NCBI RefSeq assembly: GCF_963422355.1
Contig: NC_085090.1
Coordinates: 1,915,411 to 1,979,410, forward strand
From: Corticium candelabrum
Lineage: Eukaryota > Porifera > Homoscleromorpha > Homosclerophorida > Plakinidae
Direction of reading: 5' to 3'
Length of the DNA: 64,000 nt
This document shows positions 14,201-24,105 of the stretch, piece after piece. The position numbers and the translations under genes were made by a program. Numbering within the stretch: the stretch's first letter is position 1; every line of letters starts with the position of its first letter. Below the pieces are notes generated by a model. It was not told the origin of the DNA, did no database searches, and worked only from the letters and a program-made list of their open reading frames with translations.

Positions 14201-15747
14201 AGGCTTTACAGTTTAATTAAAAATAAATAAAATTCAAAATTTTCCTTTCTCTAGGCGTTTGTAATTTCTTTTGCCAACTGCCTTAATTCAACAATCAAAA
14301 GAGGAAGTTCTCTCGGTCAATTAATTAAGTCATCTCTACTAGCAGAAGCAGAAATTTCTGTGCAATCTGATGACAAAAGTTATCACAAATGGGTCACTAT
14401 GAATAGCTAAACCTTGATACTACATTGACAGCTCCAAACAAAACTATTCTATTGTGAACTTCTCTGAAAGCTGATCATGATCCATGTTGCCCAAAAGTTG
14501 CTTCTTAAGAGGTCTTTGATTTAAATTGTAAAGGTCTGAGACAAAGAAGTCAGTCTGGTGAATAGCGTACAATAATGCAACTGACTGTTTGAAACTAGTT
14601 CAGATATGTAAACATAACATCATAATTACAAACAACCCCTTCATACCTAACGGCGACAGCTAAATCACATTACAAACTACTTTTAGTATTCACACCATAT
14701 GATCAAAACACCATACCGGCCGAGATCTCTGAGTAACAAGAGGTGTTCCAGAGACTTGGCCAAACTTCTTGGCATAGTACTGAGAAAGGTGTGGATCATT
14801 TAGTGAATTATATGGTGGAGTAACAACTGATCTTCCATTGACAACGCGAGGATAGCCCATAGCAGAGAAGCATGCTGACCCTACAACTTTCCTTGATGCA
14901 TATGGAGTCTTCAACTTGCTGTCTGTAGAAGTGTGATGAAGTGTTACACGATATTTACCACGTGGGCGAGGAGTCACTGATTTAGAACCTCGCCACCGCG
15001 GTTGAGAAAAACCTGTCAATGAAAAACACTTTCTAACTGAGAGTCGATAACTAAATATCAAATACAAACACTCATATATAACTAAACAATTTGTTTCAAA
15101 TGTGTCCATTAATTAAGCGTGGTGCAATTTTCTTGTTTTCTTGTATTTTGCTATCTTAAGTTAAAGTGATACAAGCATTTAATTAATAAGAAATTTCAAT
15201 TCCAAGAATGTGGTTATTTGAAGTAGGAGCAGAGAGACCTAGATCATATTGCCCTTAGTCAACATTCCAATACAGTGATAGTAAGCAAATAATAAACACA
15301 AATTGAGTTGGTCTAACATAAGCATACAGTTTAGTTCGATGAACTCAATGCAGCCACAAGTATAGTAGCAAGTGCATATTCCCATTTAATCTCTACAGCA
15401 TGCCAAAAGTAATATTTGAAAAATTACACTTTGCTCAGAACTATATTGCAACAGCTACACTATGCCTTGAAATTTGAACACGTGCCACGTACAAGTTTTG
15501 AGATAAGTTGGCTTCTGAAGTTGCCGCATCCGGGCTCTCACACAATAAAGATTTTGCGCTGTTGCCCGGAAACGAGTCAATAATACTACCGTGCTGAAGT
15601 TTTCTGTCTTTGGACCCACGTTCGTTATTGCGGACCTTCTTTCCTCCCTTTAGTATACGTACTGTACAACTGACCTGCGCTTGACGTTTGCCTGCCGTTG
15701 ACGCCGACCGACTCGCGGCGCTTTTTTCCTTCAATCGATCCACTCAT
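188..15747 (-). CDS. LOXHD1-like multi-PLAT-domain gene, 5' part (open at the left edge)
   Basis: PLAT (LH2) domains are beta-sandwich modules that bind lipids or proteins. In LOXHD1 they form long arrays at the plasma membrane of stereocilia. Exons placed on the minus strand with GT/AG borders are 15675-15747, 14717-15012, 12669-12727, 12540-12570, 12398-12480, 10705-10881, 2293-2407, 850-1115, 351-495 and 188-290. From 12669 to 10705 and from 2407 to 188 the reading frame is preserved through every splice. Diagnostic strings are [28 protein letters not shown] and [13 protein letters not shown]. The gene begins with an ATG at 15747 and runs off the window at base 1. Two links are unproven: 14717 to 12727, and 10705 to 2407, where the end of the first PLAT domain was not found. 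The second gap is where the transposons have inserted. Sure of the family, less sure of orthology with vertebrate LOXHD1. Confidence 0.85.
351..495 (-). CDS. LOXHD1-like exon, third PLAT domain start
   Basis: Acceptor TTTTGTAG, donor AAAAAG/GTGAAT. It encodes [20 protein letters not shown] and then [20 protein letters not shown]. Phase 1 in and phase 2 out agree with both neighbours. Confidence 0.88.
850..1115 (-). CDS. LOXHD1-like exon, second PLAT domain end and linker
   Basis: Acceptor GTGATTAG, donor GCAG/GTAAAC, phase 2 in and phase 1 out. It carries [40 protein letters not shown] and [17 protein letters not shown]. The last string is the conserved PLAT C-terminal strand plus the W-rich linker seen in LOXHD1 repeats. 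Confidence 0.9.
2293..2407 (-). CDS. LOXHD1-like exon, second PLAT domain start
   Basis: The exon runs from GTCTTTAG to the donor GG/GTTAGT, entering in phase 1 and leaving in phase 2. It encodes [20 protein letters not shown] and then [18 protein letters not shown], a textbook PLAT N-half. Confidence 0.85.
2826..3089 (+). pseudogene. THAP-type zinc finger, fragment of a Kolobok-like transposase
   Basis: The ATG at 2826 opens [14 protein letters not shown], then [19 protein letters not shown] and [10 protein letters not shown]. This is the C2CH THAP module: C-x4-C, the tryptophan, and the closing C-x2-H. THAP domains bind DNA and in P and Kolobok transposases recognise element ends. The frame stops at 3089 after 87 residues and no catalytic domain follows, because the hAT insertion and probably a deletion intervene. 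The minus strand of 2967-3071 can also be read as protein (P2X7-like fragment). Confidence 0.8.
2967..3071 (-). pseudogene. P2X7-intracellular-domain-like fragment, C-terminal piece
   Basis: The minus frame reads [20 protein letters not shown], then [10 protein letters not shown], and stops at 2967. It resembles the end of the zinc-binding P2X7 cytoplasmic-type domain common in TE-associated proteins of invertebrates (YRQF-x-W-x-x-x-LG pattern, then IPxCVV). A stop lies just upstream in frame, so the join to the other half (6990-7260) needs a splice or is decayed. It lies antisense to the THAP exon. Similarity judged from memory. Confidence 0.5.
3475..5912 (-). pseudogene. hAT transposase (TTF zinc finger, DUF4371, hAT dimerisation domain), one frameshift
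   Basis: Two overlapping frames, 5912 to 4329 and 4377 to 3475, join as one protein through a single frameshift near 4340-4377. Order of parts: low-complexity acidic N-terminus; TTF-type zinc finger ([15 protein letters not shown], then YCKYCVLF); DUF4371 core with [13 protein letters not shown] and [31 protein letters not shown]; and the C-terminal hAT dimerisation segment with [16 protein letters not shown]. This is the ZMYM1/THAP0-like hAT group. Apart from the frameshift it looks nearly complete, so the insertion is fairly young. It is on the same strand as the LOXHD1-like host gene. Confidence 0.9.
5937..6044. repeat. (CTAC)n microsatellite
   Basis: About 27 nearly perfect CTAC units inside the hAT element, just upstream of its transposase start. 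Confidence 0.95.
6045..6359 (+). repeat. 5'-truncated LINE 3' end with (CTAC/CCAC/ACAT)n tail
   Basis: Bases 6046-6230 read [18 protein letters not shown] and a stop on the plus strand, then run to CGAAATAAAC and into a second CTAC array with CCAC and ACAT variants (6234-6359). A polyadenylation-like AATAAA followed by short tandem repeats is the usual 3' end of some non-LTR retrotransposons. The protein match is too short to assign a clade. Confidence 0.45.
6363..6545 (+). repeat. Possible tRNA-derived SINE fragment
   Basis: GGTCGAGTGGTTAGCACTC (6363 on) looks like the A-box half of a tRNA. The B-box is degraded (GAGTCCGGTCG near 6414). No intact tRNA can be folded. The body to about 6545 has no other features. 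Confidence 0.3.
6990..7260 (-). pseudogene. P2X7-intracellular-domain-like fragment, cysteine-rich N-terminal piece
   Basis: Minus frames read [20 protein letters not shown] and ECLCCQEV, then after a frameshift near 7105 [20 protein letters not shown], ending at a strong donor CCAG/GTGAGT (6989). The WCxCxxC...CxCC cluster and the following HxxFxxVCLNxxVL motif are those of P2X7-type zinc domains. The other piece lies beyond the nested hAT at 2967-3071, so both belonged to the outer Kolobok-like element before the hAT insertion. Confidence 0.55.
8178..9236. mobile_element. 1.06-kb fold-back element (Kolobok-like MITE)
   Basis: Bases 8178-8600 and about 8815-9236 are imperfect inverted copies of each other (ends AGGGGAAGTCCAAC, with shared internal strings such as GCTCCGTGCTTCCTGGTGGA). 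A 200-base loop separates them. The left flank is TTAA (8174-8177) and the right flank TTCA, so a decayed TTAA duplication is likely. Its ends resemble those of the Kolobok-like element at 2608. No transposase is encoded. It lies in the LOXHD1-like intron. Confidence 0.7.
8747..8878 (+). repeat. Tandem duplication, about 65 bp x 2, inside the fold-back element
   Basis: The block starting ACGTTTCTCTTCGGATATTA is repeated head-to-tail (about 8747-8812 and 8813-8878). The left arm has only one inverted counterpart, so the duplication arose after the fold-back formed. Confidence 0.85.
9240..10640. other. Intron sequence without recognised features
   Basis: Part of the LOXHD1-like intron. No coding exon, RNA gene or repeat structure recognised on either strand. 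The missing PLAT exon would be expected between here and 2407 but was not found. Confidence 0.5.
10705..10881 (-). CDS. LOXHD1-like exon, first PLAT domain middle
   Basis: The exon is 177 bases, phase 0 at both ends, between TTTTACAG and GAG/GTAAAC. It reads [17 protein letters not shown] and later [19 protein letters not shown], the centre of a PLAT domain. The expected continuation (HDNxGxxPGWFL type) is not visible between here and 2407. Confidence 0.75.
11219..11272. repeat. (GT)n microsatellite
   Basis: A pure GT run of about 25 units flanked by CGCG-rich bases, in a LOXHD1-like intron. Confidence 0.95.
12398..12480 (-). CDS. LOXHD1-like exon, first PLAT domain start
   Basis: The acceptor AAATCAG (12481-12487) gives phase 1, and the exon ends AAG/GTTTGT in phase 0. 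It encodes the first PLAT strands, [14 protein letters not shown] and AGGTDAK, matching the family TGDxxxxGTDA signature. Confidence 0.75.
12540..12570 (-). CDS. LOXHD1-like micro-exon (31 bp)
   Basis: A 31-base exon between TTTGTTGCAG and the donor CTG/GTGAGG, encoding [10 protein letters not shown]. It enters in phase 0 and leaves in phase 1, as both neighbours require. Confidence 0.55.
12669..12727 (-). CDS. LOXHD1-like internal exon
   Basis: The acceptor is CTCTTACAG and the donor GGT/GTAAGA. The exon has 59 bases, enters in phase 1 and leaves in phase 0. It encodes [19 protein letters not shown]. Only this frame is open, and it feeds the next two exons without a break. Confidence 0.55.
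12728..14716. other. LOXHD1-like intron with at least one exon probably unassigned
   Basis: Exon 2 leaves in phase 0 at its best donor, whereas the exon at 12669-12727 enters in phase 1, so an exon or a different donor is missing here. A weak candidate on the minus strand near 13680-13725 reads [12 protein letters not shown]. Nothing else is recognised. Confidence 0.4.
14717..15012 (-). CDS. LOXHD1-like exon 2 (N-terminal non-PLAT region)
   Basis: The acceptor is TTGACAG/GTTTTTC in phase 1, joining exon 1 exactly. The exon encodes a basic arginine-rich segment followed by [19 protein letters not shown]. The proposed donor is CCG/GTATGG. The YNSLxDxHLxxYx string resembles, from memory, the N-terminus of ERICH3-like ciliary proteins. 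There is no PLAT sequence here. The next exon downstream was not found. Confidence 0.6.
15675..15747 (-). CDS. LOXHD1-like exon 1 (start codon)
   Basis: An ATG at 15747 opens 24 codons ([13 protein letters not shown]...) that end in phase 1 at a strong donor, CAG/GTCAGT. The next exon begins in the matching phase. An overlapping longer frame starting MDRLKEK uses GTG directly after a stop codon, so I did not choose it. The peptide is short and basic, with no signal peptide. Confidence 0.6.
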
Positions 15748-15982
15748 TGACGATGATACAGCGTTAAAAACACCACAAGCAAACTAAATAACAACAAAAG
15801 AGCTCGAGGACGAAACCCATTCAGAGATTTTCGAGTACAGCCTTCCGAGTATGCGCACTGGCTTACATGGCCTTGATGCCCTGCGCACATTTTGCGGGCG
15901 AAACATGACTCTAGTACGGTATCAGTAAATTAGGCGTGTCCCCTAGCATCGTGAAGTTTAGGCCCCCATTTCTAGAAGTCTA

Positions 15983-16506
15983 TACTAAAGTCCGTTCCAG
16001 AGTTAAAGTCAGTTGAGCGAAAGTGGGCTACTGACGCGTAACCATACTAAAACGGACTGGGTCATACGGGTATCATTGGAAAGCTCTATGTCTGCTTTAT
16101 TCAATTACGGACACCTCTTGTTTGTAGGATGCATTACACTGGAGATAAGCAAAAATATGTGATGCTTCCGGTAAAATAATGAGATGGAAGGCTTGTCAAT
16201 CATGTACTGCTCTAGTTGCATACCTACTGTAATTAGATTGGTACGCTGTCCTAGGTATAGTAACTAGAAACAACTTGAGAATGTAATCTGGACGATAGGT
16301 ACAGCCACCATCACTCTCTATCGCTTTCTACAGCACAGTCGGCTTTGTTTTGCGTAGTTTACTGGCAACGTATTCCAACAATGGTAATGAGACACCGTAA
16401 GTGATTGCTACAACACTAGAGCATCCGGTACATTTTAGGGTGGTAGGTATCCTAAGCCATTCCCAAAAGCCACAACTGACTTTAATTCTGGAATGGACTT
16501 TACGTA
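15983..16506. mobile_element. Short TIR element (MITE), about 0.52 kb
   Basis: Imperfect inverted repeats of about 35 bp: TAAAGTCCGTTCCAGAG then TTAAAGTCAGTTG at the left end, and the complement of TAAAGTCCATTCCAGAATT and its continuation at the right end. Both ends abut TA-containing sequence, suggesting a TA target site as in Tc1/mariner. There is no ORF inside. Confidence 0.6.
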
Positions 16507-16579
16507 CAGCTTTGGTCCCTACCCGTATTTACAGCCCGCAATTTTTATGAACACGCCTACAAATGATGGGCTATAGCCT

Positions 16580-17660
16580 GGTCTAGCCCATGCCACGCTA
16601 CGCCCCTGACCAGGGGCAGCGGAACCGGAAGGAGAGTGGGAAATCGCCCATCCAGTACTGGACGTTGCATCGAGTTTGAGACAGAATCTGGGGTACCGAG
16701 TGTAATGGATGGACTGACTGAGCATGAGCGTGTAGTCTGTACGTGTATAAGTAGTGTGACTCACTAGACAGTCAGTCGTACTGCAGTCTTACTGCACTTG
16801 CAGTATATCTATCTACTAGCTCACTGGCCCTTTCTCGATCTGCACGGGCAGATTAGATTACTAGTTGTTAGTTAATTAACCTAAGCGTAGCGAGGGTTAC
16901 CGTAGTCGTCCTACCGGAAGTGGCGAGTGACCGACTCGACGAAAATACCGACTCGACGATTCGACGGAACGAACATTTAAACAACTTTGGAATGTATAGC
17001 GTGCGTTCACTGTTATCGCTCGTGTAATCTCGACGTATGGTTGTTGGCTAGTGTAGGCGGAGTCACGCAGGACGTTCCAATATTGATTACTGATCGTGAC
17101 TTTTTGAGTGTACCTTCGAGGTCATAGCGAACGGAGAGTAAGTGAACAGAGAGTAAGAGAACCTGCGACAAAGTGCTGCACTGAAGTGATTTACCGTTGT
17201 ATGCTACGACTACCTTCCTTGTTCTTTCTCAGTCACCTGTATAAACAAGTGTTGAGATGCTTGTGTCTAGTGACGTGCACGTGGTGTTAATTTGTGAATG
17301 ATTGCAAGTAGGTGCTTGCCAGTACGTGTGCAGCAACTGTTTGGTGTTGATAACCCTAGGCGTGTTGCGATTGGGGTACGTACCTGTGCATCATTGTTGA
17401 GGCTAAAATCAATTGTTGGCGCGGTTTTCCGCAGCAAAAATTCGTAGACTACGAATTTATTGGCGGGCGTGGCAACCCTGTAAGGTAATTACACCTTTTG
17501 TTTTTGAAATGACTGAAACTAGTCCTTGATTTTATCCATATTTCTTCGGTTCTAGCTGTTACTAGATGAGAGAACCTTCTAGATGCATTTGTTAGAAGTA
17601 AAGTAGTCTTGGTTGACCCAAACTGACGGTGCCGACCTTCTTAGAAGATGACAACTCAGA
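16580..17660. other. Region upstream of the minisatellite, little recognised
   Basis: At 16599-16623 two hAT-like termini face away from each other (CTACGCCCCTG, then CAGGGGCAGCGG), which may be the ends of two decayed elements. No gene is recognised between 16624 and 17660. Confidence 0.3.
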
Positions 17661-17669
17661 TAATCGATA

Positions 17670-19457
<1,788 letters not shown>

Positions 19458-19512
19458 TATTGATTAATTGGTAAGTGTTGGTTGAGGCAATTCCTAACCG
19501 CAGTCTCAGCCT

Positions 19513-20203
19513 AGCCATGACCCCTCAAGAGTTCGTTATAGCTTTACGGCTTCGTCTTGGAATTTTTGTATTTCCAAATAATCCCAACTCAATCAGATGA
19601 ACCTGTAATCATGTGCTAGATGAACATGGCGATCTCGCCCCGCCCTCGGTTGTGGTGCTTCGAGAATTAAACGACATGATGCTCTTTGTGACATTTTTTT
19701 ACCAATGGATGCTTAAGGAAAACTCTGGTACTCGCCGTGAACAGCGTTGCTCAACTCAGTACTTTGACAGACAGGGGAACATTTACCACCCGACTTTACT
19801 CAGGGCAGACCTGCATACTTTGATGTGTCTATATAAGGAACTCCTTCAAACCTTCTCAGATAATCATGCTGCAAATGAAGCTGGTGCAGCTGCCAAGTCT
19901 GGTGAATTGAAAAAAGACAACAGACACGACAACAATGTAACAGAAGCAGGCGGCCTTTTCTACCCTTTGCTGGTGGAAACCTATGGAGTATGGTCAACTG
20001 ACAGCCTGGAAGTCATCAAACTTATTGCAAAAAGATCGTCTTTGCTTAATGGACAAACTCTTAGCAAACCTTTTTGCAACTTGCATGAGCAATTGTCATG
20101 CAGATTATGGCAATACAATGCAAAGTTGATTTTAGAAAAATTAGCTTTAGTTGCTTTTGATGTTGACTCTTCTTTTAATTACGGGTTTTCTAGAATAAGA
20201 TGA
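19513..20203 (+). pseudogene. LINE-type reverse transcriptase, C-terminal fragment
   Basis: In frame, LAMTPQEFVIALRLRLGIFV is followed by a stop, then LDEHGDLAPP, DRQGNIYHPTLLRADL, ELKKDNRHDN, and FYPLLVETYGVWSTDSLEVI, ending in LWQYNAKLILEKLAL. This is the zinc-knuckle-like tail of multi-copy RNA-directed DNA polymerases of marine invertebrates (KDxRH ... FYPLVVETxGVW ... LWxYNA). The polymerase core is missing, so the copy is 5'-truncated. An AT-rich stretch follows. Confidence 0.65.
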
Positions 20204-20315
20204 CTCTACTGGGTCACCATTAATCTGTTATATATATACAAATATATATTATTTTAATTTTTTTATTTTATTATATTTTTAAAAACTAACCCAAAACCAA
20301 CCCAAACCCCCCATT

Positions 20316-20440
20316 CTACAAAAAGGCTAGAACGTCATCAGAGCAATCTACAGACAACCTCTCTAGAATTATCTTTGCATTATATAACCAGAGTAGAAGC
20401 CGTTGGTGGAAATAGGACGTGGCCTGGCTCATTGTGAGGT
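20316..20440 (-). pseudogene. Tiny LINE 3' fragment in opposite orientation
   Basis: The minus frame reads [20 protein letters not shown], then VDCSDDVLAFL and a stop. It parallels LWQYNAKLILEKLAL in the plus-strand fragment just to the left, so two related LINE 3' ends lie tail to tail across the AT-rich spacer 20204-20315. Confidence 0.5.
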
Positions 20441-20464
20441 GACTGTGGAATGTTGTTCTTCTAC

Positions 20465-20510
<46 letters not shown>
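20465..20510. repeat. (TA)n microsatellite
   Basis: About 23 TA units, followed by degenerate TATG/TACA repeats to about 20556. Confidence 0.95.
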
Positions 20511-20522
<12 letters not shown>

Positions 20523-20758
20523 ATATATGTATATGTACATATATATGTATATATATTTAAAATTTTTATTTTTACGCACATACACTTGTGTGAAACATCA
20601 ACATATACAAAGTGAGCAAGTCCCAAAGAGAGTCACTAGAAGAATGCAGTTGCATACAACCGTGCACTAAACGAGCATTAAATAACCAGAGTTTCACAGA
20701 TAATTGTTCCATGAGGTTCCGGAAGGCTTGAGAAAGGGATGTTGTGTTACAGGTGGTA

Positions 20759-20761
<3 letters not shown>

Positions 20762-20816
<55 letters not shown>
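20762..20816. repeat. (TA)n microsatellite
   Basis: About 27 TA units. No gene is recognised between 20820 and 21100. Confidence 0.95.
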
Positions 20817-20820
<4 letters not shown>

Positions 20821-21101
20821 CACATGCACCGAGGAAAGTCATCCAGAAATCGACGAACTACGTACCCCAAAATATAAGAACGGTCGTTTGTCTTGATACA
20901 CTTACCAGTGTTGTCAGCGCAGCTTCACTATATATCTAATTAAGTTAGCTACAGAATCGACTAAAGAAATTCGACTACCGAAGCATTTCTAGATAACTAT
21001 AGATGTATCTCTAGATATATCTAGAGACGAACACCTGATGTAAGCTACCATTGTCATTTTACCGCTACTACAGTAAGCATAAAGGCTAAAGTCACCATAG
21101 C

Positions 21102-21339
21102 TTATTGAGAAAGAGTTTTGTGCATGTCATCTAGGATATTGACAATTTCCTTGAAAGAAGGTCTTGAAAGCGGATCAGATGACCAGCAAGCTTGCATTGC
21201 GTTTAGATAATTGTTGGGACAGTCTTGCGCAAGTTGAGGACGTTCTCCTCGTTCAACAGCATCATCGACGTCATGAAAAAACTTGTACTGAAAGAAAGGA
21301 AGTTGACGAGTCCATATTTCCCACAAAACAATTCCAAAG
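21102..21339 (-). CDS. Kelch-EGF receptor kinase, exon 2 (kinase C-lobe)
   Basis: The acceptor GTATGTTTAG is followed by C-TTT-GGA, which completes the split serine codon: DVYSFGIVLWEIWTRQLPFF. It ends with RPSFKEIVNILDDMHKTLSQ and a stop at 21102-21104. This supplies kinase motifs IX-XI, so exons 1 and 2 together make a whole domain. The intron between them would be about 65 bp without element A, which has expanded it to 6.9 kb. Confidence 0.9.
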
Positions 21340-21374
21340 CTAAACATACAGATTATTGTTATAAAACGGTATCT

Positions 21375-21383
21375 AATAACCCC
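21375..21383. repeat. 9-bp target-site duplication, left of element A
   Basis: AATAACCCC, identical to 28249-28257 on the other side of element A. Confidence 0.93.
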
Positions 21384-21467
21384 TAGCCTCGGAGCCAGAC
21401 CGTTTTGGACGTGAGGGACGGGAAGGGCGAGTGAGAGGGCGGGGAGGAAAAAGCTGTCTGGGGACTT
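21384..21467 (+). repeat. Left TIR of element A
   Basis: About 84 bp, inverted match to 28163-28248 with scattered substitutions and small indels. The middle is GC-rich (GGGAAGGGCGAGTGAGAGG). An inner inverted copy of the outer CCAGACCG motif lies near 21452-21461, so each TIR can form a hairpin. Confidence 0.9.
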
Positions 21468-21701
21468 CGCCGATCAAACCTAGTTCGGAAGAGGAGGGCT
21501 CTTGTTCGCTCAATTGCAACCGCGCCAATCAAAACCCACGCCTTCAGGAAGGCGGCCAATCGGTGATGAGAATGCTAATAGCAAAGCAGCAGGACGACGC
21601 TATTGCGTATGCAGGTGAGGTAAGTGATCGCAATTACAGCTTGCTAAGGTGTTAGTGTGTGAGCGTACGAGTGGTCTGGCCGTCCTTGTTGTCTGGTAGT
21701 T

Positions 21702-23382
21702 ATGATGGATGACTTCCGAGCAATGCCTGACGATGAAGCCATTGCAACTGCCGTGTCCAGCGTTTTGACTCTGTTCGATTTCGGCGTGCAGAATTTGAAG
21801 CCACTGCAGATGCTATCTCTTCGCCTCCTTGTCGGTAGACGGGACGTCTTCGCGTGCTTTCCTACGGGCTTTGGAAAGTCGCTAATTTTTCATCTTCTCC
21901 CGCACGTTTGTGCCCGACTAGCAGCCAATGGCTTCCGGCAATATCCTGCGGATCCTGTGGTGACTTCATTGAAGTCGCTGATGAGAGATCAGGTCGCTAT
22001 TTTAAAGCGCAAAGGGTTTGCAGCTGCCTTTGTTGGTGAGTCGGATTCGTCAGACGCTGCTGTCAAGGTAGGGAAATTCCCCAATGTCTATGGAAGCCCT
22101 GAAGTGCTTGTCGGCTCACGCGAGTGGCGATGCGCCTTACAAGCAAATGAGTTGAGAGAGCGGTTCGTGGCCGTGGTAGTGGACGAAGCTCACACAGTAG
22201 TTCAGTGGTAAGGCAAAATCATGTCTTTCTTTGCGTTTTGTAGTCGCAATTGGTGATGTGAAATTCATTTATTGTAGGGGTACTGCATGTCAGGACGTTA
22301 GTGAGAAAGAGGAACCATTTCGCGTATGGTGTGGCCTGGTTGGCGAGCTGAGGTCGTTGTTGGATGTCCCGTGCTTGGCGCTAACTGCAACTGCCTCTGC
22401 ATCCACAAGGAAAGCTCTCACATTAGCATTAGGACTCCGCAATGCTGTCGAAATTGTGAAGAGTCCTGATAGGCCAAACATCCATCTCTCAGTCAAAAGA
22501 GTAGCTCCCGACTTTGAGACAACTTTCGACTGGCTTCCAAGAATGATTCAGACGTTAAGAGTGGCCTGCCCCAGAGTACTGGTGTACTGCAGAACTCATA
22601 ATGCCTGTACATCATTGTATTAGCACTTCAACCACACTCTTGGTAAGAGGGCTATCTCTCCAGAGGGTGAAACTTTGGTTGAGAATCAACATGTGAAAAT
22701 GTATCACTCCAGCACCCCTGAAGCTAACAAGGAGGCAATATTGACATCTCTGAGAGCTGTTGATGGCAAGTGCAGAGTGGTATTTGCCACAAATGCCCTA
22801 GGCTTAGGAATTGATGTGCAAGGATTGCATACAGTTGTTCACTGGGGACCAGCCAATACTCTGGAAAGCTATATGCAGGAGATAGGTCGGTGTGGCAGAG
22901 ATGGCGGACAAAGCAGAGCCGTTTTGTATTATCATGGTCAGCAGCTGCAGCACATTGATTTTGAAATGCGACAATATTTGTTTGATTCCGACACATGTCG
23001 TCGGAAATTGCTGTTGTTACCCTTTGGTGCACCCCTTGTGCAACCAGAAACTCAACACCAGTGTTGTGATGTGTGTGCAAGAACGTGTAGCTGTGCAAAA
23101 CCATCAGATTGTTCTGGTATACAGGGTATCTTTTGGAATAGTCATCATCAGGAGGTCAGGGATGGTGTTCATCATAGATCACATAGACCCGTTTCACTGC
23201 CTCACATTGCCTTAATTCGGACAGCCCTTCTTGAGTATAAAGAAATGGAAAAAGAGATATTTACATCATCAGTACAGCAGCCACAATATTCATCATGTAC
23301 TCATGTTAGACCCATTTCAGATGATTGCATCCAGGAGATTTTGTCCAACCTGACTAATTTTAGTCAGTGGGAGGACATTTGA
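21702..23382 (+). pseudogene. RecQ-type DNA helicase of element A (one in-frame stop)
   Basis: RecQ helicases unwind DNA 3' to 5' using ATP. Exon 1 (ATG at 21702 to 22210, donor CAGTG/GTAAGG) has Walker A FPTGFGKSLIFHLLP, motif Ia SLKSLMRDQV and VVDEAHTVVQW. Exon 2 (from 22278, acceptor TTTATTGTAG) has LALTATAS, then VLVYCRTHNA. A TAG at 22621-22623 interrupts the same frame, which continues with VVFATNALGLGIDVQGLHTV, QEIGRCGRDGG and a RecQ zinc segment (CRRKLLLLPFG ... CCDVC). It stops at 23382. The typical PL before SLMKDQ in motif Ia is altered (TSLKSLMRDQ). Apart from the single stop, which might be a pseudogene lesion or an assembly error, all helicase motifs are present. There is no clear HRDC domain. 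Confidence 0.88.
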
Positions 23383-24100
23383 AATTTGGTACCAGAGTTG
23401 AGTGACAGTCAATCAAAAGACATAATTGATTTAATTAACTATGTATTAACTTATGAGTAGTATAGATGTTCCGTTGTTGAATTAATCAGTTTGTTCTAGT
23501 ATCTGCCAGTTTCAGCTATATCACCTGTAGATATAAATATATATAATATTCGCAAATTTGTGTGTCCACCTTGTGGAACCACGTTGCTTCAGCATGGGTC
23601 ATCATGGTTCAGTCAATTCTTCTACCACAAGAGTGCATGCAGCGTTGAGGAGTCGTTGGGTGCAATAATTACACTCTTGCAAAAATTTTAGTAAAGAACT
23701 TTTGTATTCCTTTGCTGTCAATCTGACAATATAGTCTTCTACCAAGCAACTTATTGATACTTGTTCCCTTGTTACATACAACTGCCAATCCCTAAATCAC
23801 AACTACTGCATCTACATGGATTTGTATTTCAACTACACCTTCTAGACAAGAAGCAACTACCAAACATTATGTGCAAATATAACTCCAAGGCAACATGATC
23901 AAATGTAGCAGTGATCATATTAGAAAGACCATGGAACAATGTAAACTTAAAACTCATAGCACTGCATGCCAACTAGTGATTGCAAGGCCCTCCAATTCAC
24001 TTTAGAAATTAATCCTAAAAGTAAATGAATGAGTAGATCGAGCTAGACTGACATCAACCGAAACATAACAAGTAGACTTAAATAATATTTACTATACATT
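23383..24100. other. Spacer between the convergent genes of element A
   Basis: No reading frame of note. It presumably holds the 3' UTRs and polyadenylation sites of the two converging genes. Confidence 0.5.
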
Positions 24101-24105
24101 TATCA

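Noticed and set aside
15441..15743. 100-codon minus frame starting MDRLKEK
   Set aside because: Starts at GTG immediately after a stop. The ATG at 15747 in another frame gives exon 1 with a proper donor and matching phase to exon 2.
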